From Elymus sibiricus (lineage: Eukaryota > Streptophyta > Magnoliopsida > Poales > Poaceae): DNA of 64,000 nt. A model generated the notes under the pieces. That model saw only the letters and a list, made by a program, of their open reading frames with translations, had not been told where the DNA came from and did not search any database. This document shows positions 53,906-64,000 of this stretch, piece after piece (the stretch's first letter is position 1; every line of letters begins with the position of its first letter). The stretch is taken from positions 356,668,031 to 356,732,030 of the forward strand of contig CM077672.1 of NCBI GenBank assembly GCA_039707655.1. Direction: 5' to 3'. The position numbers were made by a program, and so were the translations under genes.

Positions 53906-54559
53906 ATGGACTTGCATCTAGTTAGCATTGACGATGAACTTTCCCCTATTCAGCCATATGGCTCTTAATAATCTGTACTGCCATTTGATAGTAGTTAGGA
54001 TGAACCGTAATTTGTTTCGTAGTTAGGAGTAAAACTGTTCAGATCGTGTGTGGTAAGGTCACCATTAGTGAGAAGTGGTGACAATATTTTATGCAGGTTG
54101 CAACCAAACAACGAGTCATATGTATGCCTAATGCGATGCAGCCAATCAAACGGCGGGTCAAAATTAGTTCCCTCATGCAGCTAACCTATATGCGGGCAAG
54201 CAAACTATGTGCAGATGATGTTTTATAGGCTGACACAGGCTGTTTTGTCAGCCAGACCCATCTGAGAATCACATGCAATGCAGTGCAACCAAAATCGATG
54301 CGGGCAGCCAAACAGGCTGCACCTCGTCACACTGCGCGTCCCCCTTTCGCGAGTTCGGCGTCCAGAAAACGACAATGGCCACCCAGCGCGTGGTGGTCTC
54401 CGCATCACATCGCTCGCCCTCTTGTTAAATCCAACGGGCCGCTCGAAACATCCAAATAGTGCGTAGGCACTTTCTACTAGTAGTATTTAGGAAAAAAGAC
54501 CTTCGAAAATCCGAGCCGAAATGCGCCGCCGCCGCCGCTGGAGCTCGAACTCGGCAGCC

Positions 54560-55792
54560 ATGGCCCTCCAAGTAGAGTCAGCGTCGGCGTCGCTGGCGCC
54601 GGCGAAGGATTATCCAGCGGCGACCGCCACCACCTTCACTGCCATCAGCGACGACCTCCTCCGCGAGATCTTCGTCCGCCTCCCCTCCCCCCCGAGCCTC
54701 ATCCGCGCCGCCCTCGCCTGCCGCACCTTCCTCCGCGCCGTCCGTTCGTCCCGCGCCTTCCGCCGCCGCTTCCGGGCGCTCCACCCTCCACAGCTCCTTG
54801 GGTACTTCACCGACCCCTGCCGCACTGCCATCCCTGCCTTCACCCCCTTCCGAAGCCGCTCCGACCCCGACCTGGCCGCGGTCGTCCGCGGCTCCGATTT
54901 CTTCTTCACCCGCCTACCGGAGGTCGGCGACTGGGCGTTCAACGGCTGCTGCTCCGGCTACGTCTTCCTCCACAACGACAACACCGACCAGATCGCTGCC
55001 TACAACCCCCTCACGCAGGTGCTGCATATCTTCCCCTACCCGCCTCAGGAGGTCTGCGATCCCCGCTATCTTGATTTCCGCATCATCTTCTCGGGAGAGG
55101 ACCGGAGGTCGTTCCGTGTGGTATGTGTTCGTCGCCGCAGGCGGCGGCTGAGAACCATGGTTCGCTTCTCTGTCTTCTCATCGGAGAGCAGGGAGTGGCA
55201 GGGTTTCTCGTGGGTGGACACCTCGATGCCGCAGCCTGGGGATGACGGAGGTGATAAGTGCATGCTCCCGACTTACACTGCTACTACGCCGGTGAATGAT
55301 TTTGATACATTAGTCCACTGGAAACACAAAAATCAAGCATATATAGGCATCCTCAACGCTGTCACGCTGCAGTTGTCTCGAATTGATTTGCCGCCGCACT
55401 TGAAAGATATGGACTCCGTAGAATTTAAGCTTGGTCCGACCAGCGATGGGAAGCTCTGTATGGCTTTCACAGATCAATTTGGTGCAAACAAAGGAATGCT
55501 CGCTGTTTGGTTTTGGAGGGCCGATGGTGATGGTGTTGATAAATGGATGCCACACAAGATTTTTCCACTGAACAAATTTGTTGATTTCTCTATATGTTCA
55601 GAAGAGTATGATGTCACAGCGCAGGTTATCGATGTCATAGATGATTTTGTGTACCTGTCTGTTTATTATCAGTATACCAACTGCTTCCTATCCTTCTGCC
55701 TGGAAACAGAGAAGGTAAACAAGCTCTTTGAATATAGACTTGGTGTCCAGCCCTACATCATGCCATGGTCTCCTTCTTTGGTATGCAACAAG
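54560..55792 (+). CDS. F-box protein, paralogue C, exon 1
   Basis: Start chosen at GCCATGGCC (54560), because this ATG and its context are conserved with copy B; an upstream in-frame ATG at 54521 has a poorer context. Residues about 28-70 form the F-box (ISDDLLREIFVRLPSPPSL, then [17 protein letters not shown]), which binds SKP1 in SCF ubiquitin ligases. Residues about 70-400 form an F-box-associated domain of the grass type, with [61 protein letters not shown]-like PPHLKDMDSV and SYLSFCLE-like LSFCLETEKVN. It likely recruits a substrate; that is inferred from family. At codon 411 there is a strong donor (AAG|GTGAGC). Without splicing the frame runs to a stop at 55846 (428 residues); with it, 516 residues. 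It is the only intact member of the A/B/C family here. Confidence 0.88.
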
Positions 55793-56421
55793 GTGAGCCC
55801 GTGCTTCAAGACACTGGTAAAATTTATCCTGACGTTTGGTCCCTGAATCATATGCATTTAAGTTAAGACCAATTGATTATTGTATAGCTGTGAAAATCTG
55901 CCATCAGTTTCATGTTTTGCTAGTATTTTATCGAGAAAACGCACAAGTCTTTGTCTTGATGCACTGATAGAAAGAAGAGTGTGTACAAGTCTGGTCTACT
56001 GTTTTTGAGTTGGTTATAGAGCAATGACTTAATTCTTAGTCTAATTACACTAGCACTGATTTGCGTAAGTCATAATACAAGTGTTCAATTGCAGATTTTA
56101 TACAAGGATTCAATATTTTAATTTTTGCATGTTTTTTTGCGGATTATATGATATCTCCGCACTGTAGTATCTTAGGCTTAAAAAAAATCTCTACACTAAA
56201 ATAATGTCTACACAATGCTTTGTAATCCTGACCACTATAAGGTGTTGGTGTAGCAAATATCTTACTTCACTTCCATTGCTTCGGTCGTTGCTAAATAAAT
56301 CTGTCATGTACCATTTTTTTAAAAGATCTGTCTTGTACCACGTTTGAGTCAATAACCTTGCACAGTTTGTCTACGCAAACACTTGAATCCTTACTTACAC
56401 TGAAACCATTTTATGTCTCAG

Positions 56422-56739
56422 GAGGATTTAGAAACCAAGGTTACTGGAGAAAATGTGGCAGATGATGGTCCTGTGGGCACAGAAGAAACTCCCCCTGTTC
56501 TTGTCACAGCATTGCGATCATATAAAGAAGCTCTGATTAATGGTGATGGGGCAAAAGTTGCAGAGATAGAGGCATTTCTACTTTCTATTGAAGATGAGAA
56601 GAAGTCTCTAGTTGCAGAACTGACAAGTGCGAGAGATTGTTTCTCGAGGATAAGTGCCGGCAATGATGTCTTGTCGTCGAGGATAAGTGCGAGAGGAGTA
56701 CAAGAGAAGAGAAGAAAGAGAGAGGTGATGACTAGTTGA
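56422..56739 (+). CDS. F-box paralogue C, exon 2 (GrpE-like helical segment)
   Basis: The acceptor TTATGTCTCAG (56421) leads in phase 0 to [60 protein letters not shown] and FSRISAG, ending [10 protein letters not shown] and a stop. The helical acidic-basic pattern and the [18 protein letters not shown] and RISA words resemble the N-terminal region of plastid GrpE. Relative to copy B, a short internal duplication (AGGATAAGTGC twice, 56647 and 56680) alters the end. Loss of most of GrpE rules out co-chaperone activity as such. Alternatively, exon 2 may be a remnant of a separate gene placed behind the F-box gene, with exon 1 read alone. The donor, phase match and open frame favour splicing. 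Confidence 0.7.
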   Translation, partial: EDLETKVTGENVADDGPVGTEETPPVLVTALRSYKEALINGDGAKVAEIEAFLLSIEDEKKSLVAELTSARDCFSRISAGNDVLSSRISARGVQEKRRKREVMTS

Positions 56740-57109
56740 CCCACTTCTTTGCCAGTTGAACCACCCTCTTTGAAATGATCATGGTGTATTTCTTTCAATG
56801 AGAGGAGCTTTTGTTTAGATGTGTTGGTACTTTGGTTTTTGAGACAAGCATCATGTGCTAGTTTCAAATGCTTGTAGGGCTTGTCTGTTGTGCAAGGGAA
56901 CACTGGAGACGTAAGCTATGGCTAATGAATGTAACCATCAGTAGGAGTATTTGGCAATATGGCCACTTTGCATCTTAGCTTGAGTACTTTGTGTCCACTC
57001 TTTTTTATCTTTTCATTGGTCCTGTCCTTTTTATTGTTTGTCTCGGTCTCAAGTCCTTTGTAGCATTGTTCTTCCATTGTGGGGCAGTTGGTTTCCTTCT
57101 GCTTGGTCT

Positions 57110-57350
57110 TACATTATCTTATTTCACATCCATTGCTTCGGTCAACGCTAAATAGACGTATCCTGTATTATACTCCCTCTGTTCGGAAATACTTGTCGGA
57201 GGGAAATACTTGTCTCCGACAAGTATTTCCGGACGGAGGGAGTAGGAATCTGCAGCCTTGCACAGTTATTATATACAGACACCAGAAACTTCAATTACAC
57301 TGAAGTCATTTTATGTCTCAGGAGGATTCAGAAACCAAAGTTACTGGATG
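57110..57350 (+). pseudogene. Fourth partial copy of the intron end and exon 2
   Basis: Sequence matching the last intron bases (CATTGCTTCGGTCAACGC), the acceptor TTATGTCTCAG (57321) and the first residues EDSETKVTG recurs downstream of copy C, interrupted by a MITE. It diverges after the first ten codons. It is a tandem remnant of the repeat unit that made copies A-C. Confidence 0.75.
57173..57242. mobile_element. 70-bp Stowaway-type MITE, near-perfect palindrome
   Basis: CTCCCTCTGTTCGGAAATAC and its inverted copy GTATTTCCGGACGGAGGGAG abut with a short spacer of about 20 bases, with TA on both sides (57171-57172, 57243-57244). It is a minimal deletion form. Confidence 0.9.
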
Positions 57351-57433
57351 CAGTTTAAATGTCATGGGTGTTACTGGATCCGCCAGTGAAAGACTGCCTG
57401 TTTAAATGTGTTGGCAGACAGTCTTTGGACGGT

Positions 57434-57508
57434 GCATAATATAAGATCGTTTTGCAAGTTGTTTTAACTTGCAAAATGATGTTATATTATGGGATGGAGG
57501 GAGTAGTT
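57434..57508. mobile_element. Truncated Stowaway-type MITE
   Basis: CATAATATAAGATCG and TGCAAGTTGTTTTAACTTGCA with TTATATTATGGGATGGAGGG, then AGTA. The right end is complete, but the outer left CTCCCTCC is missing. Confidence 0.7.
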
Positions 57509-57720
57509 TCATATACTTGTAAGATGGCAATGATAGGTTGGAGCTCTAAGATATGTCTAATGAGTCTCCCAAATAACAAATGTCTAATGAGTGTAAACAT
57601 CACTGTGTCTAGTGGCAAGAGGCTTATTAAGACATGATTTTTTATCTTCCTGGAGGTTGCCATACCTGAGTATAAACATCACTATGTCTAGTGGCAAGTG
57701 GCTTGAGCACTCATCCATCA

Positions 57721-58766
57721 TTTTTTTTTGAACCGGGCATAACTCCTTTCCATTACTTAGCATAACGGAAACATATTTTTTCAGTCTGAACAAACTGTTT
57801 AAGGAGACTAGAAAGGGGAAAGCGGGTTCAGGGCATCCCTGGGAAACCCACTGTAAGCACTCGTCATCGAGCAGCTCACTGCGGGGCGAAAACCCAGTGA
57901 CACCTCAAACCAAACTAACCTAGAACGTTAACAGTTTAAACCAAGTAAAGGAAGCCAACAGTGGCGAACGAGAAAGCTCACAAGTGAGCAGAACAAAAGC
58001 TCGCGCAGGAGCATTGATCACCAAAGCAACAGGTCGCTAGAAGAAGCAGAGGAAGACATCTGTAGCAGCAACTTGTAGCGCGCTTAGTCCGTCGCTGGAC
58101 CGGTTGGAGCCGCGCAGATCCTCATCATAGTCGAGGTGTTCGTCCTGAGCATCTTGGCTCCTCGCTCCATAGCTTCACGATTAGCTCCAGTCATCAGCCC
58201 TGCCCAGTAAGTTAGAAAACTACAAGCTGAGAAAACCACATCAAAAGGGGTCCTTAGTTTCTTTTGCTCGAAGGTGACTTGGTTGCGGCAATTCCAAATC
58301 GCCAACATATCGCAGCAAGGCCAAATGTAGAAAATTTGGCTCCATCCGGTAAAAAGATATAACACCAGGAGAAGAATTGCCAAAGGTTGTTTGGACAGAG
58401 TTCCGTGCCTAGAACACACCCAACAGTCCTCCAAACTACCCTGGCAACTGGGCAAGTAAAGAATAAATGTTGAGAAGTTTCTTTATCTCTACAAAACGAA
58501 CAACTGGGATTACCAGCCCAGTTTCGTTTCTTCATGACCTCTCTGGTCAAGGTGGCATCCTGGAATAGCTGCCATAAGAAGGTTTGGATTTTGAGAGGAA
58601 GCCCGGCTTTCCAAATCCATCTATAGTCACAACCCGCCAGGTGTCTTTCCAAATAAGCATAGATTGATTTGGTCGAAAAATGTTTTTTCTTTTCCAGAGT
58701 CCAAATAATCTGATGTGGTTCACAGGATAGGGACCAAGAGTCCACTACAGTTTTAAGCTTCCCCCA
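57721..58766 (-). mobile_element. 5'-truncated LINE (non-LTR retrotransposon)
   Basis: Read on the minus strand it ends in poly-A (T run at 57721-57729) after a 3' untranslated part. The coding part at 58745-58254 encodes a zinc-binding reverse transcriptase C-terminal region (zf-RVT type) with WKAGLPLKIQTFLWQL, then CSFCRDKETSQHLFFTCPVA with the Cys/His pattern. No upstream RT or endonuclease remains. At 58767 an Athila LTR begins, so its 5' flank was lost to truncation or that insertion. Confidence 0.8.
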
Positions 58767-60334
58767 TGATACGTCTCCAACGTATCTATAATTTTTGATT
58801 GTTCCATACTATTATAGTATCAATCTTGGATGTTTTTATATACATTTACAACAATTATATATCATTTTTTGGGACTAACCTATTAACTTAGTGCCCAGTG
58901 CCAGTTGCGGTTTTTTGCCTGTTTTTGGTTTTCCAGAATATCAGTACCAAACGAAGTCCAAATGACACGAAACTTTTTGGAGATTTTTTTCTGGACATAA
59001 GAGACACTAGAAGCTTCGGGAGGAGGCCAGAAGCCAGAGGAGGTGGCCACGAGGCACAAGGGCGCGCCTGGGGGGCCGCCAGGCGCGCTATGGTGCCTCG
59101 TGGGCCCACCTCTGCCCCTTTTGACCTAATTCCACCTCTATAAATTCTCTAAAATCTGGAAACCAACAAAGGAGTCCACGAAATACTTTTTCCGCCGCCG
59201 CAAGTTTCTGTTCTCGAGAGATCCCATCTGGAGGCCTTTTCCGGCACTCCGCCGGAGGGGGAATCGATCACGGAGGGTCTCTACATCATCATTGCTGCCC
59301 TTCCGATGATGCGTGAGTAGTTTACCATAGACCTTCGGGGTCCATAGTTAGTAGCTAGATGGCTTCTTCTCTCTTTTTGATCTTCAATACAATGTTCTCC
59401 TCGATGTTCTTGGAGTTCTATCCGATGTAATCACTTTTTGCGGTGTGTTTGTTGGGATCCGATGAATTGTGAGTTTATGATCAGATTATCCATGAATATT
59501 ATTTGAGTTTTCTCTGAACTCTTTTATGCATGATTATTATAGCTTCGTATTTCTCTCCGATCTATTGATTTGGTATGGCCAACTAGATTGATTTATCTTG
59601 CAATGGGAGAGGTGCTTTGTAATGGGTTCGATCTTGCGGTGCTCAATCCCAGTGACAGAAAGGGACATGACACGTATGTATCGTTGCTATTAAGGATAAA
59701 AATATGGGGTTTATTCATACGTGAGTTTACTTTGTCTACATCATGTCATCTTGCTTAAGGCGTTTCTTCGTTCTTTATGCACTTAATACACTAGATGCAT
59801 GCTGGATAGCGGTCGATGTGTGGAGTAATAGTAGTAGATGCAGGCTGGAGTCGGTCTACTTGTCTCGGACGTGATGCTTATATACATGATCATTGCCTTG
59901 GATATCGTCATGATTATTTGCTATTCTATCAATTGTCCAACAGTAATTTGTTTACCCACCATATGCTATTTTCATGAGAGAAGCCTCTAGTGAAAACTAT
60001 GGCCCCCGGGTCTAATTCTATCATATATTAAAAATCCTAAAAAATACCTTGCTGCACTTTTACTTTATTTATTTTATTTTATATTTTAGTTCAATCTATC
60101 TATCTATCACCATAGAATTTAATTTTGCAATTAACCGCCAAGGGATTGACAACCCCTTGTTTGCGTTGGGTGCAAGGATTTGTTGTTTTGTGTGCAGGTA
60201 CTGTTAACGAGGTGTTGCGTGATTCTCCTACTGGATTGATAACCTTGGTTTCATAACTGAGGGAAATACTTATCTCTACTGTACTGCATCTCCCTGGCTC
60301 TTCAGGGAATTACCAACGCAGCTTACAAGTAGCA
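58767..60334 (+). repeat. 5' LTR of the plus-strand Athila derivative
   Basis: About 1,568 bp, TG...CA ends, homologous along its length to both LTRs of the minus-strand copy. The end (CAAGTAGCA) was set from the TSD-defined end of the LTR at 45722. Confidence 0.85.
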
Positions 60335-60345
60335 GGAAGAATTTC

Positions 60346-60363
60346 TGGCGCCGTTGCCGGGGA
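60346..60363 (+). promoter_or_regulatory. Primer binding site, Athila derivative
   Basis: TGGCGCCGTTGCCGGGGA is the Asp-tRNA-complementary word typical of Athila-lineage elements. Here it lies 11 bases past the LTR end, a little farther than usual. Confidence 0.85.
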
Positions 60364-60598
60364 GACATCATCAACATCTATCAAGTACCTACGCATAAAA
60401 CTTACATCTCCTTGCATTTACTTTATTTGCCTTTGCCTCTCGTTTTCATCTCTCCCGCTGCTAAAATGTTTTTACAAAAATACAAAAATATTTTTCCGTT
60501 TGCCTTTTTTCTTGATTGCTTGTTTGCGTGCTTGTTATCTTGTTTGCGTAGCCACGATGCCCTGAGAAAATTATCATGATACCTCTTATTATAAAAAT

Positions 60599-60940
60599 TT
60601 GTCCGAAATCGAGCAAAATACTAAAGATTACATGACTACTCAATTTGAGCACAACAAATTTTTTACCGAAGAACTCAAAGAACACTCCACTTTGTTGGAT
60701 GCTATTGCAAAACAACTTGATGATGTTAGTGAAGAAGTTGCTAATCTTCAATCTCAATTTGCTCTTACTGAAAATTTGTTAGGAAAAATTTATGATGCAC
60801 AAATTACGCTAGTAAATCAAATGGCTGCTAATCCGGAATCATTAGCACGTAGTAATGATGAAGATATTAAAATGATTGGTGTTTCATCTATTGATTCCTT
60901 GTTTAGCAATATAAAACTTGATGAAAAGGGGACTGAATAA
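60599..60940 (+). pseudogene. Coiled-coil gag-derived ORF, Athila derivative
   Basis: 114 codons with a heptad-like LLDAIAKQLDDVSEEVANLQ and a polar tail, starting after a leader that holds a stop (TGA at 60567). It probably corresponds to a gag C-terminal or linker part. The frame ends at 60940 and a further acidic stretch follows to about 61070. Confidence 0.55.
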
Positions 60941-61185
60941 GAGTCAAGTTTAGCTAGGAGGCGTCCCCATAATTCGGAGGGTGAAAATTTTGAGGAAAAA
61001 ATTGATAAAAGTGGGTCTGGAGAGGTAAAAACTTTAATTAGTGATGTGCCCACTCTCTTGGATTACTAAGACTTTAATTATGATAGTTGTTCTTTGATTG
61101 AGTGTATTTCTTTGTTACAATCCATTCTAAATTCACCCAACGCTTATGAACAAAATAAGGCTTTACTAAACACATTGTAGAAGCA

Positions 61186-61545
61186 ATGATGAAAGCGTTA
61201 GAAGAAAAGCTAGAACTAGAAATTTTAATTCCTAGAAAATTATATGATGAGTGGGAACCCACCATTAAATTTCAAATTAAAAATTATAAGTGCAATGCTT
61301 TATGTGATTTGGGCGCTAGCGTTTACACAATTCCAAAATCTCTATGTGATGTGCTAGGTTTTAGCAATATAGATGAATGTTCTCTTAATTTTCACTTAGC
61401 GGATTCTACTATTAAAAAGCCATTGGGTAGAATTAATGATGTTCTTATTCTTGCAAATAGAAACTATGTTCCCTTTGATTTCATTGTACTTGACATTGAA
61501 TGCAACCCTTCTTGCCCCATAATACTTGGTAGACCGTTCTTATGA
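61186..61545 (+). pseudogene. Retroviral-type aspartic protease, Athila derivative
   Basis: 119 codons include the active-site-like CDLGASVYTIPKSLCDVLG and the flap/C-terminal word PIILGRPFL. This is the protease part of gag-pro-pol in gypsy elements. It ends at a stop at 61543-61545 just after LGRPFL, and the expected continuation (TIGAIIDMKKGNI) lies in frame after that stop. RT should follow but a non-coding tail begins by about 61660. A protease with the DLGAS type of motif is usually seen in Athila and related clades. Confidence 0.8.
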
Positions 61546-61659
61546 ACTATTGGAGCTATTATTGATATGAAAAAAGGTAATATAAGATTTCAATTTCCAT
61601 TAAAGAAAGGGATGGAACACTTCCCTAGGAAAAGAATTAAAGCACCATATGAATAAATT

Positions 61660-64000
61660 ATGAGGGCCACTTATGGGATCAACTTGAAAGATGATAATAT
61701 TTGAAACTATGCATTATGTCTAGCTAGGGGCATAAAACTATAACGGTTGTTGGGAGGCAACCCAATGAATAAAATAAATTTTTACTTTTAGTTTCTATTA
61801 TTTTGTGTTTGCACAATTATGCTACTGTTATGATTGTGTTTTTATGTTTTAATTAGTGTTTGTGCTAAGTAATGCCTTTGGGATGATTTGGGAGATAGTA
61901 TAATTGATGCTGTTTGGAAAATAGAAAGTTTTGTGTCCAGTGCTAGAATTTTAGTTCTGTACTGGAATGTCAGAAAAATCTATTTTTTTTACACAGTATT
62001 GGTATATGAATTGCCCACGTTTTCCTAATTTTTCAATTTTTTTGGAGTTACATAAGTATAGCTTTTAAATAGATCTTTACAGACTGTTCTGTTTTAGACA
62101 GATTCTGTTTTTGTTACATAGTTTGCTTATTTTGATGAATCTATGGATCGTATCCGGGGGTATGAGTCATGGAGAAGTTGGAGTACAGTAGCATTATGCC
62201 AATATTAAATATGAATCAATTTACTACAGTACTTAGAGTTAAGGATTTATTTGATATACTAACGGATCTCACGAAGGTTTTGTTGAGTTTTGTGTGATTG
62301 AAGTTTTCAAGTTTTGGGTGAGATCACGATAGATAAAGGAATAAGGAGTGGCAAGAGCCTAAGCTTGGGGATGCCCAAGGCACCCCAAGGTAATATTCAA
62401 GGAAGACTCAAGCTTCTAACCTTGGGGATGCCCCGGAAGGCATCCCCTCTTTCTTCTACCAATCATCGGTAATTTTACTTGGAGCTATATTTTTATTCAC
62501 CACATGATATGTGTTTTGCTTGGAGCATCGTGTATTATATGAGTCTTTGTTTTGTTTGCTTTTTAGTTTGTCACAATCATCTTTGCTGGACACACCAATT
62601 TGAGAGAGCCACACGTTTATCATGATTTGTTAGAATACTCTGTGCTTCACTTTAATCTTTTTGAGCACGGCGGTGGCTAAATTTTGAAGAAATATTGAGC
62701 TCTCATGCTTCACTTATATTATTTTGAGAGTTGATAAGATTGAAATTTTGAAGAAATATTTGCACTCTCATACTTCACTTATATCTTTTTGAGAGTTGAT
62801 AATAGTAATGGTAATTTGCGCAAGATATGAATTTGCTTCCAAAGTGATGAATATTCAAGAGGGATATAATAAAAACTTTCATGAAAGATCATTGGATATG
62901 ATAAGCTTGATTCCTTGTAATAGTTTTGCGATATAGAGATGATAATATGTGAGTCGTGTTAGTGAGTAATTATGATTTAGTAAGAATATTAGTGTTAAGG
63001 TTTGTGATTCCCTATGCATGCACATTAAGTCAAGAGTTATGCAACGAAATTATATCCTACTTATGGTGCATTATTCAGTGTTAGTTATGTTCAATGCATG
63101 TTTATGACCGTTTTCGCTTTTTGGTTGGTCGCTTCTCAATCTTTTGCTAGCCTTCATTTGTACTAAGTGGGAATGCTGCTTGTGCATCCAAACTCCTTAA
63201 ACCCAAGTTATGTCAAATGAGTCCACCATACCTACCTATATGCAGTATTTCCATGCCGTTCCAAGTAAATTTGCATATGCCAACTCTAATTTTTCAAAAT
63301 AATTTTCCGTTTTGTGTGCCCGTACCACTCATGAAGCGGCAGGGGGTGGCCAATATTTTCCTTGCTAGGTGTGTTATTCTCACGATGAGTGTTTATTCAC
63401 TTGTCATTGCATGAGAGAGTGGCTGGTAATAGGGATGCTCAGTCCCACAATGAATCAAAAATTGATAACAACAAAATTCCTTGAAAAGTGTTGGCATGGA
63501 GGGCACCCATGGATACGGCTAGCCATGGATTGTGAAAGAATAGTGGAAAGGAAATAAACTTTATTTTCTGTTTGGGAACCGCCTATAATGTGTCTAGCAT
63601 GGAAGATATTGGGAATTATCGATCGTTTTCGTTGACAGGAAAAGCATGCCTCTCAAAATAATTTTATCTCCCTAATTTAAGCTTTGAGCTCTGGCACATT
63701 TGCAAATCTCTGCTTCCCTCTGCGAAGGGCCTATCTATTTACTTTTATGCAATTTTTATTTTTATTTTGAGTCTCCATCTTCTCTTACAAAGCACCAACT
63801 AGAGAACACTATTGTCATACTTGTGCATTGTGTGTAGCTAATATTGAGTGTGTTTCATGAATGGATCAATGATTGAGCATAATGGGCTAGGGATAACTTT
63901 CTTTAGCGTTGATATTTTGAAAGACATGGTTGCTTGTTAGTATGCTTGAGTATTTATATTTTCATGTCCAAATGTCCATGCTACAAAGAAAAAAAATAAA
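61660..64000 (+). other. Internal 3' non-coding region of the plus-strand Athila derivative
   Basis: Holds CTAAGCTTGGGGATGCCC (62360) and related CTTGGGGATGCC words (62421) like the polypurine tract. Repeats around TCACTTATATTATTTTGAGA occupy 62640-62830. Order matches the inverse of 47390-49800. No coding frame. Confidence 0.75.

Larger units (their letters stand above)
45019..54317 (+). mobile_element. PIF/Harbinger-type element (ends approximate)
   Basis: CGTGTTTGGTTGCCCGCAT (45019-45037) is matched, inverted, by ATGCGGGCAGCCAAACAGG (54298-54316), 16 of 19 positions. Further GTTTGGTTGCAT / GCGGGCAAGCAAAC words lie just inside both ends (45077; 54193). A HARBI1-type transposase gene lies between. 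A 3-bp target duplication was not resolved. Nested inside it is a solo LTR holding an Athila derivative. Confidence 0.65.
58767..64000 (+). mobile_element. Athila-type derivative, plus strand (3' LTR outside window)
   Basis: LTR 58767-60334 begins TGATACGTCTCCAACGTATC. A primer binding site TGGCGCCGTTGCCGGGGA (60346-60363, Asp-tRNA type as used by Athila) follows. The internal region has two short frames (coiled coil, then protease) and about 2.3 kb non-coding, matching in inverted order the internal part of the minus-strand copy. No RT, RNase H or integrase. It is non-autonomous. Confidence 0.87.

Noticed and set aside
54610..54942. Minus-strand frames across F-box exons (also 13941-14252)
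   Set aside because: Shadows of the GC-rich F-box coding strand; no independent start context or domain.

Overview
The window looks like nuclear DNA of a Triticeae grass (wheat, Aegilops or barley group). The evidence is the density of nested plant transposons, several Stowaway miniature elements with CTCCCTCC ends and TA duplications, a CACTA element with TTTGCCGAGT subterminal repeats, Athila- and Tat-lineage retrotransposons, and a GC-rich, monocot-type F-box family. No bacterial or organellar features are present. Species, genome copy and chromosome cannot be read from the sequence.

Layout. 1-5 kb: intron-like DNA with a 1.5-kb-spaced direct duplication, a short LINE tail, and a decayed pseudogene of the nuclear gene for the photosystem II assembly factor HCF136, then a possible Helitron end and a decayed MITE. 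5.5-8.8 kb: F-box paralogue A, 5' truncated and broken, with a 1.7-kb LINE-type insertion in its intron. 8.9-13.5 kb: a TIR-type element with a 20-bp minisatellite and tRNA-like boxes, a CA microsatellite, a B3-domain gene fragment and a broken hypothetical gene. 13.9-42.8 kb: F-box paralogue B, whose single intron has been inflated to 27.4 kb by a CACTA transposon (15191-41863, TSD TGA). That CACTA contains a hAT MITE and a 17.8-kb Tat-lineage gypsy retrotransposon (18890-36657, TSD AGTAT, LTRs of 552 bp). The gypsy element in turn contains a 4.46-kb LARD-type long-LTR-like insertion (about 31090-35545). 42.8-54.3 kb: MITEs and a PIF/Harbinger element holding a solo LTR (TSD CCATC), which itself holds an internally deleted Athila derivative. 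54.56-56.74 kb: F-box paralogue C, the only intact copy. 57-64 kb: a partial repeat of the second exon, MITEs, a 5'-truncated LINE and a second Athila derivative running off the end.

The cellular genes form one tandem family (A, B, C). Exon 1 encodes an F-box plus an associated domain. An in-phase second exon encodes a helical segment that I recognise as resembling the N-terminal part of plastid GrpE co-chaperones. Copy C is the only plausible full protein (516 residues if spliced, 428 if the intron is retained). Copy B has a 2-base frameshift, and copy A lacks its F-box and has stops. The paralogues serve as natural empty sites for several insertions, which makes this window unusually good for reconstructing insertion order. 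All alignments were done by eye.
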